A stretch of DNA of 7,373 nt from positions 1 through 7,373 of the forward strand of contig JACMQR010000229.1 in NCBI GenBank assembly GCA_014376885.1. The letters are read 5' to 3'. Numbering within the stretch: position 1 is the stretch's first letter; each line of letters starts with the position of its first letter. This DNA comes from Polaromonas sp. (GTDB lineage: Bacteria > Pseudomonadota > Gammaproteobacteria > Burkholderiales > Burkholderiaceae_C). The notes under the pieces are model-generated. The model saw only the letters and a list, made by a program, of their open reading frames with translations, had not been told where the DNA came from and ran no database searches. Below are positions 1 to 6,556 of the stretch, piece by piece. The translations under genes were made by a program, and so were the position numbers.

Positions 1-437
1 TCGGCGCGCTCGTTGCCCGGGTCGCCGTTGTGGCCCTTGACCCAGCGCCAGTCTATGCGGTGACTGCTGGACACCAGCAGCGCATCGAGTTTTTGCCACA
101 GGTCGACATTTTTCACGGGCGCCTTGGCCGCCGTGCGCCAGGCCCTGGCTTTCCAGCCGTGAATCCATTCGGTGATGCCCTTGAGCACATACTGGCTGTC
201 GAGGTAGAGAATCACGGCGGACGGCTTTTTCAAGGCCGCCAAGGCCTCGATAACGGCGGTCATTTCCATGCGGTTGTTGGTGGTGCCCAGTTCGCCGCCG
301 AAAAGCTCCTTTTCGGTCGCGCCCGAGGTCAGCAGCGCGCCCCACCCACCGGGGCCGGGATTGCCTTTGCAGGCCCCGTCGGTGTAGATCACGATAGGTT
401 GATTGGAAAAGCCGGACGCTGCTGCTGAATCGGTCAT
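1..437 (-). CDS. rnhA: Ribonuclease HI, 3' end cut by window edge
   Basis: RNase HI cleaves the RNA strand of RNA-DNA hybrids in the cytoplasm and so removes R-loops and primer remnants. The visible 145 codons carry the family pattern in order: [15 protein letters not shown] (residues 19-33, catalytic Asp20), NNRMEM (Glu58), LDSQYV (Asp80), the basic handle region with [11 protein letters not shown] (95-105), and [14 protein letters not shown] (132-145, with His136). The next codon begins GA at the window edge and should be the last catalytic Asp. The start is the ATG at 437-435. It gives an N-terminus about ten residues longer than in E. coli RNase HI, and no good Shine-Dalgarno sequence precedes it. 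It follows the methyltransferase gene by 54 bases on the same strand, so the two are probably co-transcribed, which fits the conserved rnhA/yafS neighbourhood. Identification is secure. Confidence 0.96.
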   Translation of the reverse strand, partial: MTDSAAASGFSNQPIVIYTDGACKGNPGPGGWGALLTSGATEKELFGGELGTTNNRMEMTAVIEALAALKKPSAVILYLDSQYVLKGITEWIHGWKARAWRTAAKAPVKNVDLWQKLDALLVSSSHRIDWRWVKGHNGDPGNERA

Positions 438-491
438 GAAAAAAATGAAGGTTCCAGGCAAGCCTGGCGGGTTAAAAAAAAGCGAAACGAC

Positions 492-1328
492 TCAGGGCTT
501 CGGCGGGTCGATGCTTGCCCGGCTTTTGCGCGTTGCAATGGCCGGCGCTGCAACCGGAAATTTTTGCGTTTTCCAGCCCGGCTCCAGCAGCCGCATGCCG
601 CGCACATGCTTGACAGCGACCAAAAAGTAAACAGCGCCGAATATCGGCCACCACCGTTTGCCGGCCCGGTCCATCCAGTCAAAACGGTCCAACCAGGCTT
701 GGTTGCCCAGCGCCGGACGATAACATCCAAAATGCGCCGATTCGACCTCAAAATCAAGCAGCCGCAACCAGTCGCGAAGCCGCCAGTAGCCAATGTACTC
801 ACCGGCATCGGGCAAAAAAAGGCGGTCGCGCCCGTAGCGCTGGTAAACATGGTCGCGGCGCTGGCGCAGGCCCCACAAACTGGCCCGGTTAAAGCCGCTG
901 ATGACCACCCGCCCCTCAGGAACCAGCACCCGGGCCACTTCCCGCAAAGCAGAATGCGGATCACCACACAGCTCCAGCGTATGCGGCAGCACCACCATGT
1001 CCAGACTGCTCTCGGGAAAAGGCAGTGCGGCTGAATCGGCCAGCAAGGCAGCCCGTCGGGAACCGGTGTCAGCAACTGGCGCCGAACCGGCAGGTTTTTC
1101 TGGCGGCGCCAGGGCGCCAGGCTCAGCCGGCAGGACTGACACAGCCAGCCATTTGTGCGGCATGCGGTTGGCTTGCAGGGCATCGAGTTCAGGCAATCCC
1201 AGCTGCACAGCGTGGTAGCCGAAGACGTCGCTGACCGCCAGCTCAAACTGCGCCCGCTCCCAGGCCAGCATGTAAGCCCCCGGCGGCGTGCTCAGCCAAT
1301 CTGGCAACCCATTAATTTCTGACTTCAT
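492..1328 (-). CDS. YafS-like SAM-dependent methyltransferase (class I, Methyltransf_11 type)
   Basis: A 278-residue putative methyltransferase of unknown substrate. The recognisable core is ADSAALPFPESSLDMVVLPH (97-116, motif II/post-II type) followed by LREVARVLVPEGRVVISGFN (128-147, post-III). The segments FGYHAVQLG (36-44), HTLELCGDPHSALRE and SGFNRASLWGLR resemble E. coli YafS as I remember it. The Gly-rich motif I of typical class I enzymes (GxGxG) is not visible. Residues 68-90 in its place are a Pro/Ala-rich linker; YafS also lacks motif I, so this looks like a family trait. The C-terminal tail (about 253-278) is basic and poorly conserved. The ATG at 1328-1326 is chosen from the match to the family N-terminus; the upstream Shine-Dalgarno is weak. 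The gene lies divergently from the gloB remnant with only 12 bases between the two starts, so its promoter probably sits inside that remnant. Function beyond the family is unknown. Confidence 0.87.
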   Translation of the reverse strand: MKSEINGLPDWLSTPPGAYMLAWERAQFELAVSDVFGYHAVQLGLPELDALQANRMPHKWLAVSVLPAEPGALAPPEKPAGSAPVADTGSRRAALLADSAALPFPESSLDMVVLPHTLELCGDPHSALREVARVLVPEGRVVISGFNRASLWGLRQRRDHVYQRYGRDRLFLPDAGEYIGYWRLRDWLRLLDFEVESAHFGCYRPALGNQAWLDRFDWMDRAGKRWWPIFGAVYFLVAVKHVRGMRLLEPGWKTQKFPVAAPAIATRKSRASIDPPKP

Positions 1329-1340
1329 TCAAACCACTGC

Positions 1341-1817
1341 ATGTATTTGATTCCAGTTCTGACATCTGCCGACCACCGCCCCGGGCGGCAGCACAATGAA
1401 AAACAGGCGCGGACAGTTGGCCATGCTGGCGCAAATCCGGCGGCCCGTGTCGCCAAGCCGTCCGGCCGGCAGCTCGCTTCGATTCTAGTCACGCGGCGCG
1501 CTCCTGGGCTGCATGCCAGCGGCGTCAACGCACCGCAAAAAGCGCGCGGCCTCCGGGCGCCTGAACCAGCAGCCATGCGCAATGCCGCCCCTTTGGGGCT
1601 GGCGTTCGCGGGCCGCCTGGTCAGCGCGCTGGGTCAGCGGGGTCCGGGAAAGCCTACACTGGCCGGTTTGCGGGAACAGGAAATCCTGACCCATCCGTTC
1701 TTGCCCTCGCGCCAGGCGCCGGTCGCGGCAGCTGTTTGCCGCCTTGGTGGGATGCGCCCTGATGTCGACACCCACGCATTTGCCGCATTGCGGCCGTGAG
1801 AAAACCAGATCAAATGA
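1341..1817 (+). pseudogene. gloB: Glyoxalase II (hydroxyacylglutathione hydrolase) remnant, internally deleted
   Basis: GloB normally hydrolyses S-lactoylglutathione to D-lactate and glutathione and is about 255-260 residues long. This frame is 152 codons to its first stop. Residues 1-51 can be laid over a GloB N-terminus without gaps: MYLIP...AD at the start and QLASILVT at 44-51 match the family M-N-L-I-P and LxxILVTHHHxDH. Right after ILVT the zinc-binding HHHxDH is replaced by RRAPGLH. The segment HASGVNA still resembles HxGGVxAL. The middle third to half, with the GHTxGH and GDTLF motifs, is absent. The C-terminus returns as PTLAGLREQEILTHPFLPSR (105-124) and FAALR (147-151), matching PTLPSTxxxExxxNPFLR and FAALRxWKNxF. 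TGA at 1797-1799 stands where Trp is expected. The frame then reads E-N-Q-I-K and stops at 1815-1817. The position between yafS and mltD is the conserved site of gloB. Alignments are from memory; a non-functional remnant is the best reading. Confidence 0.8.
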
Positions 1818-3388
1818 TGCCCTATACCCGACGCGCCCCGTGGTCTCCCTTGTTTTTTCTTGGCCAGCTGCGCTGCGCTGCGCTGCTGGCCCTGATGGCC
1901 GCAGCAATGCTAGCCGGCTGCGCCACCCCGCCCGGCATGCCCGACGACCCGGTGCTGTCCACCGCCCCGGGCGCCAGCCCGGGCGAGAAAATTTCCCACG
2001 GTCCACTGCGGGCTATCACGCCTGGCCAGATCAGGTCGTTGCCGATCGTGTCCACCGAGCCGCCCAAGGAGCTGTGGGACCGCATCCGCCAGGGCTTTGC
2101 CATGCCCGACCTGAAAAACGAGCTGGTCACCGACCGCGAGCAGTGGTATGCGAGCCGCCCGGACTATATCCAGCGAATGACCGAGCGTTCCAGCAAATAC
2201 CTGTTTCATATTGTTGAGGAACTGGAAAGACGGCAGATGCCGACCGAGCTGGCGCTGCTGCCGTTTATCGAAAGCGCCTTCAACCCGCAGGCTGTGTCCA
2301 GCGCCAAGGCGGCCGGCATGTGGCAGTTCATGCCGGCCACCGGCAAGTATTTTTCCCTGAAACAAAACGATTTTCGGGATGACCGCCGCGACGTGCTGGC
2401 CTCGACCCGGGCCGCCCTGGACTACCTGCAAAAACTGCATGGCATGTTTGGCGACTGGCATCTGGCGTTGGCCGCCTACAACTGGGGCGAAGGCAGCGTG
2501 GGCCGCGCCATTGCCAGGAACCAGAAAGCCGGCCTGGGCACCAGCTATGACGAGCTCAACATGCCGGCCGAAACCCGGCTTTATGTGCCCAAGCTGCAGG
2601 CTGTGAAGAACATCGTGGCCAATCCAGCGGGTTTTCAAACCGAGCTGCCGCTGATTGAAAACCATGCCTATTTCCAGCAGGTGCAGATCACGCGCGATAT
2701 TGATGTGGCGCTGGCAGCGCGCCTGGCCGATGTCGAGATCGAGGTGTTCAAGGCGCTCAATCCTTCGGCCCGCCGCCCGGTGATCCTGGCGGCAGGCACG
2801 CCGCAAATCCTGCTGCCGTGGGACAACGCGCTGGTTTTTCAGCGCAATTTCGATGCCTACACCCAGGGCCAGTACGCCAGCTGGACGGCCTGGACTGCGC
2901 CCAGCACGATGAATGCGGCAGAAGCCGCGCGGCACACCGGAATGAGCGAGTCTGACCTGCGCAGCATGAACAACATCCCGCCGCGCATGCTCATCAAGGC
3001 CGGCTCCACGCTGCTGGTGCCGCGCTCCGCACAAACCGGCAATGACGTCAGCAGCCACGTTGCCGACAATGCCCAGGTGCTGCTGGCGCCTGAAATCACC
3101 ACGCGCCGCACCACGGTCAAGGCGCGCAAGGGCGAGTCGGTGGCCAGCATCGCCAGCCGGTACGGGCTGGCCGCCGCCAGCGTGGCCGGCTGGAACAACG
3201 TCAGCACCCACGCCGCCTTTCGGCCAGGCCATCAGGTGGTGCTGTTTTTGCCCCTTTCCGCCCGACTGGCGGCCAGTCCGCCCGCTCCCGCTGCCAAAGC
3301 GGCAGCAAAAAGGGAGAAAGGCAAACCCAGCATCGCGCCTGTGCGGCGCAGCGCAGAAAAAGCCGTTGTCAAATCGAAAAGGCGCTGA
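1814..3388 (+). CDS. mltD: MltD-type membrane-bound lytic murein transglycosylase with LysM repeats
   Basis: This enzyme cleaves peptidoglycan between N-acetylmuramic acid and N-acetylglucosamine, giving 1,6-anhydro ends, from the inner face of the outer membrane. From ATG 1814 it has 524 residues. It opens with a lipoprotein signal peptide, basic start, hydrophobic stretch and lipobox LAGC with Cys36. The SLT domain spans about 120-240: LALLPFIESAFNP with catalytic Glu153, KAAGMWQFMPATG (170-182), LALAAYNWGEGSVGRA (217-232) and LYVPKLQAVKNI (256-267). Two LysM-like repeats follow at about 356-404 and 432-481, the first rather diverged, then a Pro/Ala/Lys-rich basic tail. E. coli MltD has the same layout. 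GTG 1796 and ATG 1817 are in-frame alternatives. ATG 1814 is preferred because it overlaps the ancestral gloB stop as ATGA; GTG 1796 would only lengthen the signal peptide. It was probably co-transcribed with gloB, so its promoter likely lies in or upstream of the remnant. Confidence 0.93.
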   Translation: MMPYTRRAPWSPLFFLGQLRCAALLALMAAAMLAGCATPPGMPDDPVLSTAPGASPGEKISHGPLRAITPGQIRSLPIVSTEPPKELWDRIRQGFAMPDLKNELVTDREQWYASRPDYIQRMTERSSKYLFHIVEELERRQMPTELALLPFIESAFNPQAVSSAKAAGMWQFMPATGKYFSLKQNDFRDDRRDVLASTRAALDYLQKLHGMFGDWHLALAAYNWGEGSVGRAIARNQKAGLGTSYDELNMPAETRLYVPKLQAVKNIVANPAGFQTELPLIENHAYFQQVQITRDIDVALAARLADVEIEVFKALNPSARRPVILAAGTPQILLPWDNALVFQRNFDAYTQGQYASWTAWTAPSTMNAAEAARHTGMSESDLRSMNNIPPRMLIKAGSTLLVPRSAQTGNDVSSHVADNAQVLLAPEITTRRTTVKARKGESVASIASRYGLAAASVAGWNNVSTHAAFRPGHQVVLFLPLSARLAASPPAPAAKAAAKREKGKPSIAPVRRSAEKAVVKSKRR

Positions 3389-3433
3389 CGCCTGCCTGGC
3401 CTGAAGGCCTGAAGGGTCTGGAGTGGCGCGGCT

Positions 3434-3586
3434 TCAGATTCGCAGGGAGCCGGTTCCAAACAAACCGATCAGCCCGATGATGATCAGGTAAACCGCGACG
3501 ATATAGTTCAGCAACCGGGGAATCAGCAGGATCAGGACTCCGGCGACGAGGGCCACGATGGGGCCGATATTCAAGGAAAGGTTCAT
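3434..3586 (-). CDS. Small DUF3096-type membrane protein, 50 residues
   Basis: A short hydrophobic protein with the pattern I recall for DUF3096: NIGPIVALVAGVLILLIPRL (6-25) followed by LNYIVAVYLIIIGLIGLFG (26-44). It should form two transmembrane helices (about 9-22 and 28-44) joined by a tight turn with Pro23, Arg24 and Asn27. It is very probably an inner-membrane protein; no function is established for the family to my knowledge. The ATG at 3586-3584 is chosen because the family match begins there. A weak Shine-Dalgarno-like ACGGAA lies about seven bases upstream. Longer in-frame starts upstream add sequence without family resemblance. The gene converges on mltD with a 45-base gap and follows a probable terminator, so it is likely transcribed alone. 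Confidence 0.82.
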   Translation of the reverse strand: MNLSLNIGPIVALVAGVLILLIPRLLNYIVAVYLIIIGLIGLFGTGSLRI

Positions 3587-3680
3587 GGTTTTTCCGTGGT
3601 GGTTGACAGTGAAATTTTGGCGGCCTTGCTTGATTTTGTACCATGCTGCCAGCGATTGCCGATTGCCGCGGGATGAATTG

Positions 3681-3704
3681 AAAAAGCTTGCCAGGCCCGG
3701 CAAA
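3681..3704 (-). terminator. Probable rho-independent terminator after the substrate-binding protein gene
   Basis: Read on the minus strand, TTGCC - GGGCCT - GGCAA forms a 5-bp stem with a 6-base loop (arms 3703-3699 and 3692-3688), followed by GC and then five T (3685-3681). It starts about 54 bases past the stop of the binding-protein gene. The stem is short, so efficiency is uncertain. It overlaps a perfect 12-base palindrome GGCAAATTTGCC at 3699-3710, which offers an alternative pairing. Confidence 0.45.
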
Positions 3705-3757
3705 TTTGCCTGCATCTTCAGACTTCCCCCGGATACGGCCGGTCGCCAGGGATTGGC

Positions 3758-4807
3758 TCAAGCTTTGAAACGCTCCTTCGCACGCCGGGCGAATTCGTTG
3801 GTATAGGTTTTATCAAGGTTGATTTTGGTGGCCGCAATTGCCGTGTCAAACCGGGCCAGCACCCGCAAGGCAGTGCGGGCCGCGTCCTCGGCAAGGATGC
3901 CGTCAAGAGAAATCGATTCGCGCACCTTGTTGAACGAGGCAATGTACAGGCCGCGGTCGCCGAGCAGGTAGTTTTCAGGAACAGTCTTGATGATGTCGCC
4001 CGGACCGGCCGTTTGCAGCCACTTCAGGCCGCGAACCATGGCATTGGCCAGGGCCTGGCAGACGGCCGGATTTTTGCGGATGAACTCAACCGGTGCAAAC
4101 AGGCAGGCCGCTGGCATGGGCCCGCCAAACAGCTCGGCGGTGCCCTTGAGCGTGCGCGCGTCGCTGATGATTTTCACCTCGCCCTTTTGCTCGAGCATGG
4201 TCATGAGCGGGTCGGTGTTGCTCATGGCATCGATCTGGCCGGAACGCAGCGCGCTGAGCGCGCTGTCGGCCTCGCCGACCGCCACAAAGCTGACATCGCT
4301 GGTTTTCAACCCGCCTTGCGCCAGCACCAGGGAAGCCATCATGGCGCTTGAGCTGCCAAACGCCGGGATGCCGATTCTTTTGCCCTTCAAGTCGGCCATT
4401 GATTTGTAAGCCGGCAGGTCCCGGGTGGCGATGCCAAACGCGATTTGCGGCGCCCTGCCCTGCAGCACGAACGACTGCACCATCTGCTGGCTGGACTGCA
4501 GGTGGATGGTGCGCTCAAAGCCGGCCGAGCAGACGTCCACCGATTTCGCTGTGAGGGCCTGCAGAGCCAGGGCGCCACTTTCAAAATCGGCAATGGTGAC
4601 ACTGAGGCCTTCCGCCTTGAAAAAGCCGAGCTGCTCGGTGATGGTCAGGGGAAGGCAGGAAAAAGTGGCCTTGCCGCCAACCGAAATCGTGACTTTGCGG
4701 CTTTCAAGCTGTGGCTGGGCATGCAGCGCCGGCATGCCGAGCGCCGCAGCAGCAATGGCGCTGCGGCCGGTAAATGCACGCCGTGACATGCCTGGGAGTC
4801 GTTCCAT
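3758..4807 (-). CDS. Periplasmic substrate-binding protein, NMT1/SsuA (nitrate-sulfonate-taurine) type, Tat-exported
   Basis: A 349-residue extracytoplasmic solute receptor. The N-terminus has a twin-arginine signal (SRRAFTG at 8-14, hydrophobic stretch, likely cleavage after ALHA at residue 30). The mature part follows the SsuA/TauA/THI5-like fold: KVTISVGG (38-45), ITEQLGFFKAEGLSVTIADF (56-75), the SGALALQALTAKSVDV stretch (77-92), DLKGKRIGIPAFGSSSA (139-155), and SALRSGQIDAM (185-195) before a hinge region. The ligand cannot be read from sequence; sulfonates, taurine, nitrate, aromatic acids and pyrimidine precursors are all used by this superfamily. No ATPase or permease gene lies beside it, so it is an orphan receptor in this window. 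The start is ATG 4807; ATG 4789 (MSRRAFTG) is an alternative that keeps the Tat motif. Neither has a strong Shine-Dalgarno, though AGAAAGAAAA precedes the first. It is likely a single-gene transcript ending at the terminator near 3690. Confidence 0.85.
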   Translation of the reverse strand: MERLPGMSRRAFTGRSAIAAAALGMPALHAQPQLESRKVTISVGGKATFSCLPLTITEQLGFFKAEGLSVTIADFESGALALQALTAKSVDVCSAGFERTIHLQSSQQMVQSFVLQGRAPQIAFGIATRDLPAYKSMADLKGKRIGIPAFGSSSAMMASLVLAQGGLKTSDVSFVAVGEADSALSALRSGQIDAMSNTDPLMTMLEQKGEVKIISDARTLKGTAELFGGPMPAACLFAPVEFIRKNPAVCQALANAMVRGLKWLQTAGPGDIIKTVPENYLLGDRGLYIASFNKVRESISLDGILAEDAARTALRVLARFDTAIAATKINLDKTYTNEFARRAKERFKA

Positions 4808-4946
4808 GCCAATTTTCTTTCTGCTCGGTAGTCACCGTTTTGAGCATATCCATGCAAAAGAAAATCCACATCGGGGTCATCCCGCGTGAGCCGGCCGTTA
4901 TGACCGGCAACTTGTAACTTACGGTTTTTTCAGTGGAACAAGTGTT

Positions 4947-5360
4947 TCATCGAAACCCTGTGAAAAAAATGCCGATATTGACAAGAAATGCCAACGCCCA
5001 GACAACGGTGCGGGCACTGGCCAGGTTTGCGACATACATGGCGATGTAGCCCAGCCGCAGCACGACAAACGCCAGCGCCAGCAAGTCAAGCCAGGCCTGG
5101 CTGGCTTGCAGCTGGTGGGCGATGACCACCGCCGCGAAAAAAAATGGAATCGCTTCAAAGCTGTTGGCCTGGGCGGCGTTGGCGCGCGCTCGCCAGTCGG
5201 TTTGCCGGGCCAGCCAGGCGCGTGGCTGGTGGTTGTCAAAGCCGCCGTTTTCCGGCGCAGTTCCCAGGACGCCGTATTTCGCAATGCCCGCGCAGACGAT
5301 GGGCAGCATGGCCGCCGCCAGAACGCACCAGTAGGCCAGGGTGAAAGGCGCACTTGTCAT
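4947..5360 (-). CDS. MAPEG-family integral membrane protein
   Basis: A 137-residue protein with four predicted transmembrane helices (about 6-26, 68-86, 90-113 and 117-135). The family signature is RARANAAQANSFEAIPFFFA (57-76), which matches the conserved R-x-x-x-A-x-x-N-x-x-E region of MAPEG proteins (membrane-associated proteins in eicosanoid and glutathione metabolism). The conserved Arg, Asn66 and Glu69 are of the kind that bind glutathione in characterised members. Bacterial homologues are mostly uncharacterised, so glutathione transferase or peroxidase activity is only possible. The start at ATG 5360-5358 has a good Shine-Dalgarno (AAGGA, seven bases upstream). It lies 73 bases after recR on the same strand, with a hairpin in the gap, so read-through from the dnaX-ybaB-recR operon is possible but not shown. 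Confidence 0.88.
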   Translation of the reverse strand: MTSAPFTLAYWCVLAAAMLPIVCAGIAKYGVLGTAPENGGFDNHQPRAWLARQTDWRARANAAQANSFEAIPFFFAAVVIAHQLQASQAWLDLLALAFVVLRLGYIAMYVANLASARTVVWALAFLVNIGIFFTGFR

Positions 5361-5382
5361 GAAATAATCCTTGTTGGGGGGC

Positions 5383-5412
5383 CGGTCTGGCGGCCTGCAA
5401 ACAGGCCGACCG
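5383..5412 (-). other. Bulged hairpin in the recR-MAPEG gap
   Basis: On the minus strand CGGTC-GGCCTG-TTTG-CAGGCC-GCCA-GACCG forms an inner perfect 6-bp stem with a 4-base loop and an outer 5-bp stem, separated by a 4-base bulge on one side. It begins about 22 bases after the recR stop and ends about 22 bases before the MAPEG start. No T-run follows, so it is not a standard intrinsic terminator. It may stabilise the recR mRNA 3' end or partly terminate transcription. Confidence 0.5.
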
Positions 5413-5433
5413 CTTGTTTACCGGGTAACCGAG

Positions 5434-6060
5434 TTATCGGCGGTCCGTGAGCGCGTGGGCAATCGTGCCCAGGTCGACATACTCCAGCTCGCTGCCCACC
5501 GGGACGCCGCGGGCCAGGCGGGTGACCTGCATGCCGCGCTGCTTGAGCGCCTGGGCGATCACATGCGCCGTCGCCTCGCCTTCGGCGGTGAAATTGGTGG
5601 CCAGAATGACTTCCTGCACCTCGCGCAAAGCCGCCGGCAGCCACTGTCCGCTGCTGTCCCTGGGCACGGCCCGGTCAAACAGTTTTTGCAGGCCGATGTC
5701 GTTGGGGCCGATGCCGTCGAGCGGACTGAGCTTGCCCATCAGCACGAAATACAGGCCCCGGTAGGCCAGGGTGCGCTCCAACGCGGCCTGGTCAGCCGGG
5801 GTTTCGACAACGCACAAGGTACTGCGGTCGCGCTGCGGGTTGGCGCAGGTCACGCACAGCGCCTGCTCGGTCAGGGTGTTGCACAAGGCGCAGTGGCCGA
5901 TGCTCTGGACCGCATGGTCCAGCGCCCGGGCCAACTGCTGCGCCCCCGGCTTGTCGTGCTGCAGCAGGTGAAAAGCCATGCGCGCAGCCGACTTGGCGCC
6001 TATGCCCGGCAGCTTGCGCAGCGCCTGGGTCAGCCCGTCAAGAGCGTTGGAGGTGGTCAT
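5434..6060 (-). CDS. recR: Recombination mediator protein RecR
   Basis: RecR works with RecO (and RecF) to load RecA on SSB-coated gaps in the RecF repair pathway. All family parts are present in 208 residues: a helix-hairpin-helix near the start ([20 protein letters not shown], 14-33), a four-cysteine zinc finger (Cys57, Cys60, Cys69, Cys72), a Toprim domain (about 80-175) with CVVETPAD (83-90) and [12 protein letters not shown] (154-165), and the C-terminal [20 protein letters not shown] (183-202). It is about ten residues longer than E. coli RecR (about 200), mainly around [13 protein letters not shown] (132-144). ATG 6060 is the only plausible start in its open frame, yet it has no Shine-Dalgarno (CCCCTTCATTA precedes it). 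It is the third gene after dnaX and ybaB, 88 bases past ybaB, and is probably translated from the shared operon mRNA. Confidence 0.97.
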   Translation of the reverse strand: MTTSNALDGLTQALRKLPGIGAKSAARMAFHLLQHDKPGAQQLARALDHAVQSIGHCALCNTLTEQALCVTCANPQRDRSTLCVVETPADQAALERTLAYRGLYFVLMGKLSPLDGIGPNDIGLQKLFDRAVPRDSSGQWLPAALREVQEVILATNFTAEGEATAHVIAQALKQRGMQVTRLARGVPVGSELEYVDLGTIAHALTDRR

Positions 6061-6148
6061 TAATGAAGGGGGCGAGAGCCCGATTAAATCTGTTGGGAGC
6101 CGAGCAACGAGGCGCCAGGCGCGTCTGTCGGTCCGCTCCGCAAGAAAG

Positions 6149-6481
6149 CTAGAACGGGAACTTCATGCCGCCGGGCAGCGCCGGCATCCCGGCGGTGAGT
6201 TTGCCCATTTTTTCCTGGCTGACTTCTTCGGCCTTGCGCACCGCCGCGTTGAAGGCGGCGGCCACCAGGTCTTCGAGCATGTCCTTGTCTTCAGCCAGCA
6301 AGCTCGGGTCAATCTCGATACGCTTGACGTCGTGCTTGCAGGTCATGGTGACTTTGACCAGACCGGCGCCTGCGTCAGCCGTGACCTCGACGAAAGCCAG
6401 GTCGTCCTGGGCCTTTTTCAGGTTGTCCTGCATGGCCTGGGCCTGCTTCATCAGGCCGGCGAGTTGTCCTTTGTTGAACAT
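6149..6481 (-). CDS. ybaB: YbaB/EbfC family nucleoid-associated protein
   Basis: A 110-residue small DNA-binding protein that in characterised species forms dimers and binds DNA as a nucleoid-associated factor. The family pattern is clear: an N-terminal amphipathic helix ([20 protein letters not shown], 8-27), a central beta region with [20 protein letters not shown] (38-57), the segment [20 protein letters not shown] (65-84), and the C-terminal Met/Gly/Pro-rich tail ending [12 protein letters not shown]. The start at ATG 6481-6479 is supported by a strong Shine-Dalgarno (AAGGA, about seven bases upstream). It lies between dnaX (75-base gap) and recR, the very widely conserved dnaX-ybaB-recR order. 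Length is typical of the family. Confidence 0.96.
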   Translation of the reverse strand: MFNKGQLAGLMKQAQAMQDNLKKAQDDLAFVEVTADAGAGLVKVTMTCKHDVKRIEIDPSLLAEDKDMLEDLVAAAFNAAVRKAEEVSQEKMGKLTAGMPALPGGMKFPF

Positions 6482-6556
6482 GTTTTTTCCTTTGGGATAA
6501 GAGAGCTGAAACTGGGGCTGATCATATCGGCTGGCTGCCGGCAGGCACCGCCCGGC

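Noticed and set aside
30..428. 132-codon plus-strand open frame at the left edge.
   Set aside because: It is antisense to rnhA, whose catalytic motifs are all visible on the minus strand.
454..467. Inverted repeat CCAGGC-AA-GCCTGG between the methyltransferase gene and rnhA.
   Set aside because: Only a 2-base loop for the full stem. On the minus strand the T-run lies before the hairpin or too far after it, so it is not a convincing terminator.
434..1246. 270-codon minus-strand frame overlapping the methyltransferase gene.
   Set aside because: Same strand, different frame. The product is Cys/Trp/Arg-rich, as expected from a frame shadow, and the methyltransferase frame has clear motifs.
1910..3232. 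Long 440-codon open frame on the minus strand opposite mltD.
   Set aside because: It mirrors mltD codons in GC-rich DNA; its product is His/Arg/Gly-rich without family motifs, while mltD has full SLT and LysM motifs.
3398..3416. Tandem GGCCTGAA repeat between mltD and the DUF3096 gene, considered as a bidirectional terminator.
   Set aside because: Only two copies and a 4-bp stem with no T-tract; probably chance in GC-rich DNA.
4890..4908. GCCGG...CCGGC inverted repeat downstream of the MAPEG gene, considered as a terminator.
   Set aside because: Five pairs with a 9-base loop and no T-run on either strand; too weak to call.
5371..6063. 230-codon plus-strand open frame opposite recR.
   Set aside because: It is the antisense shadow of recR, which has every RecR domain.
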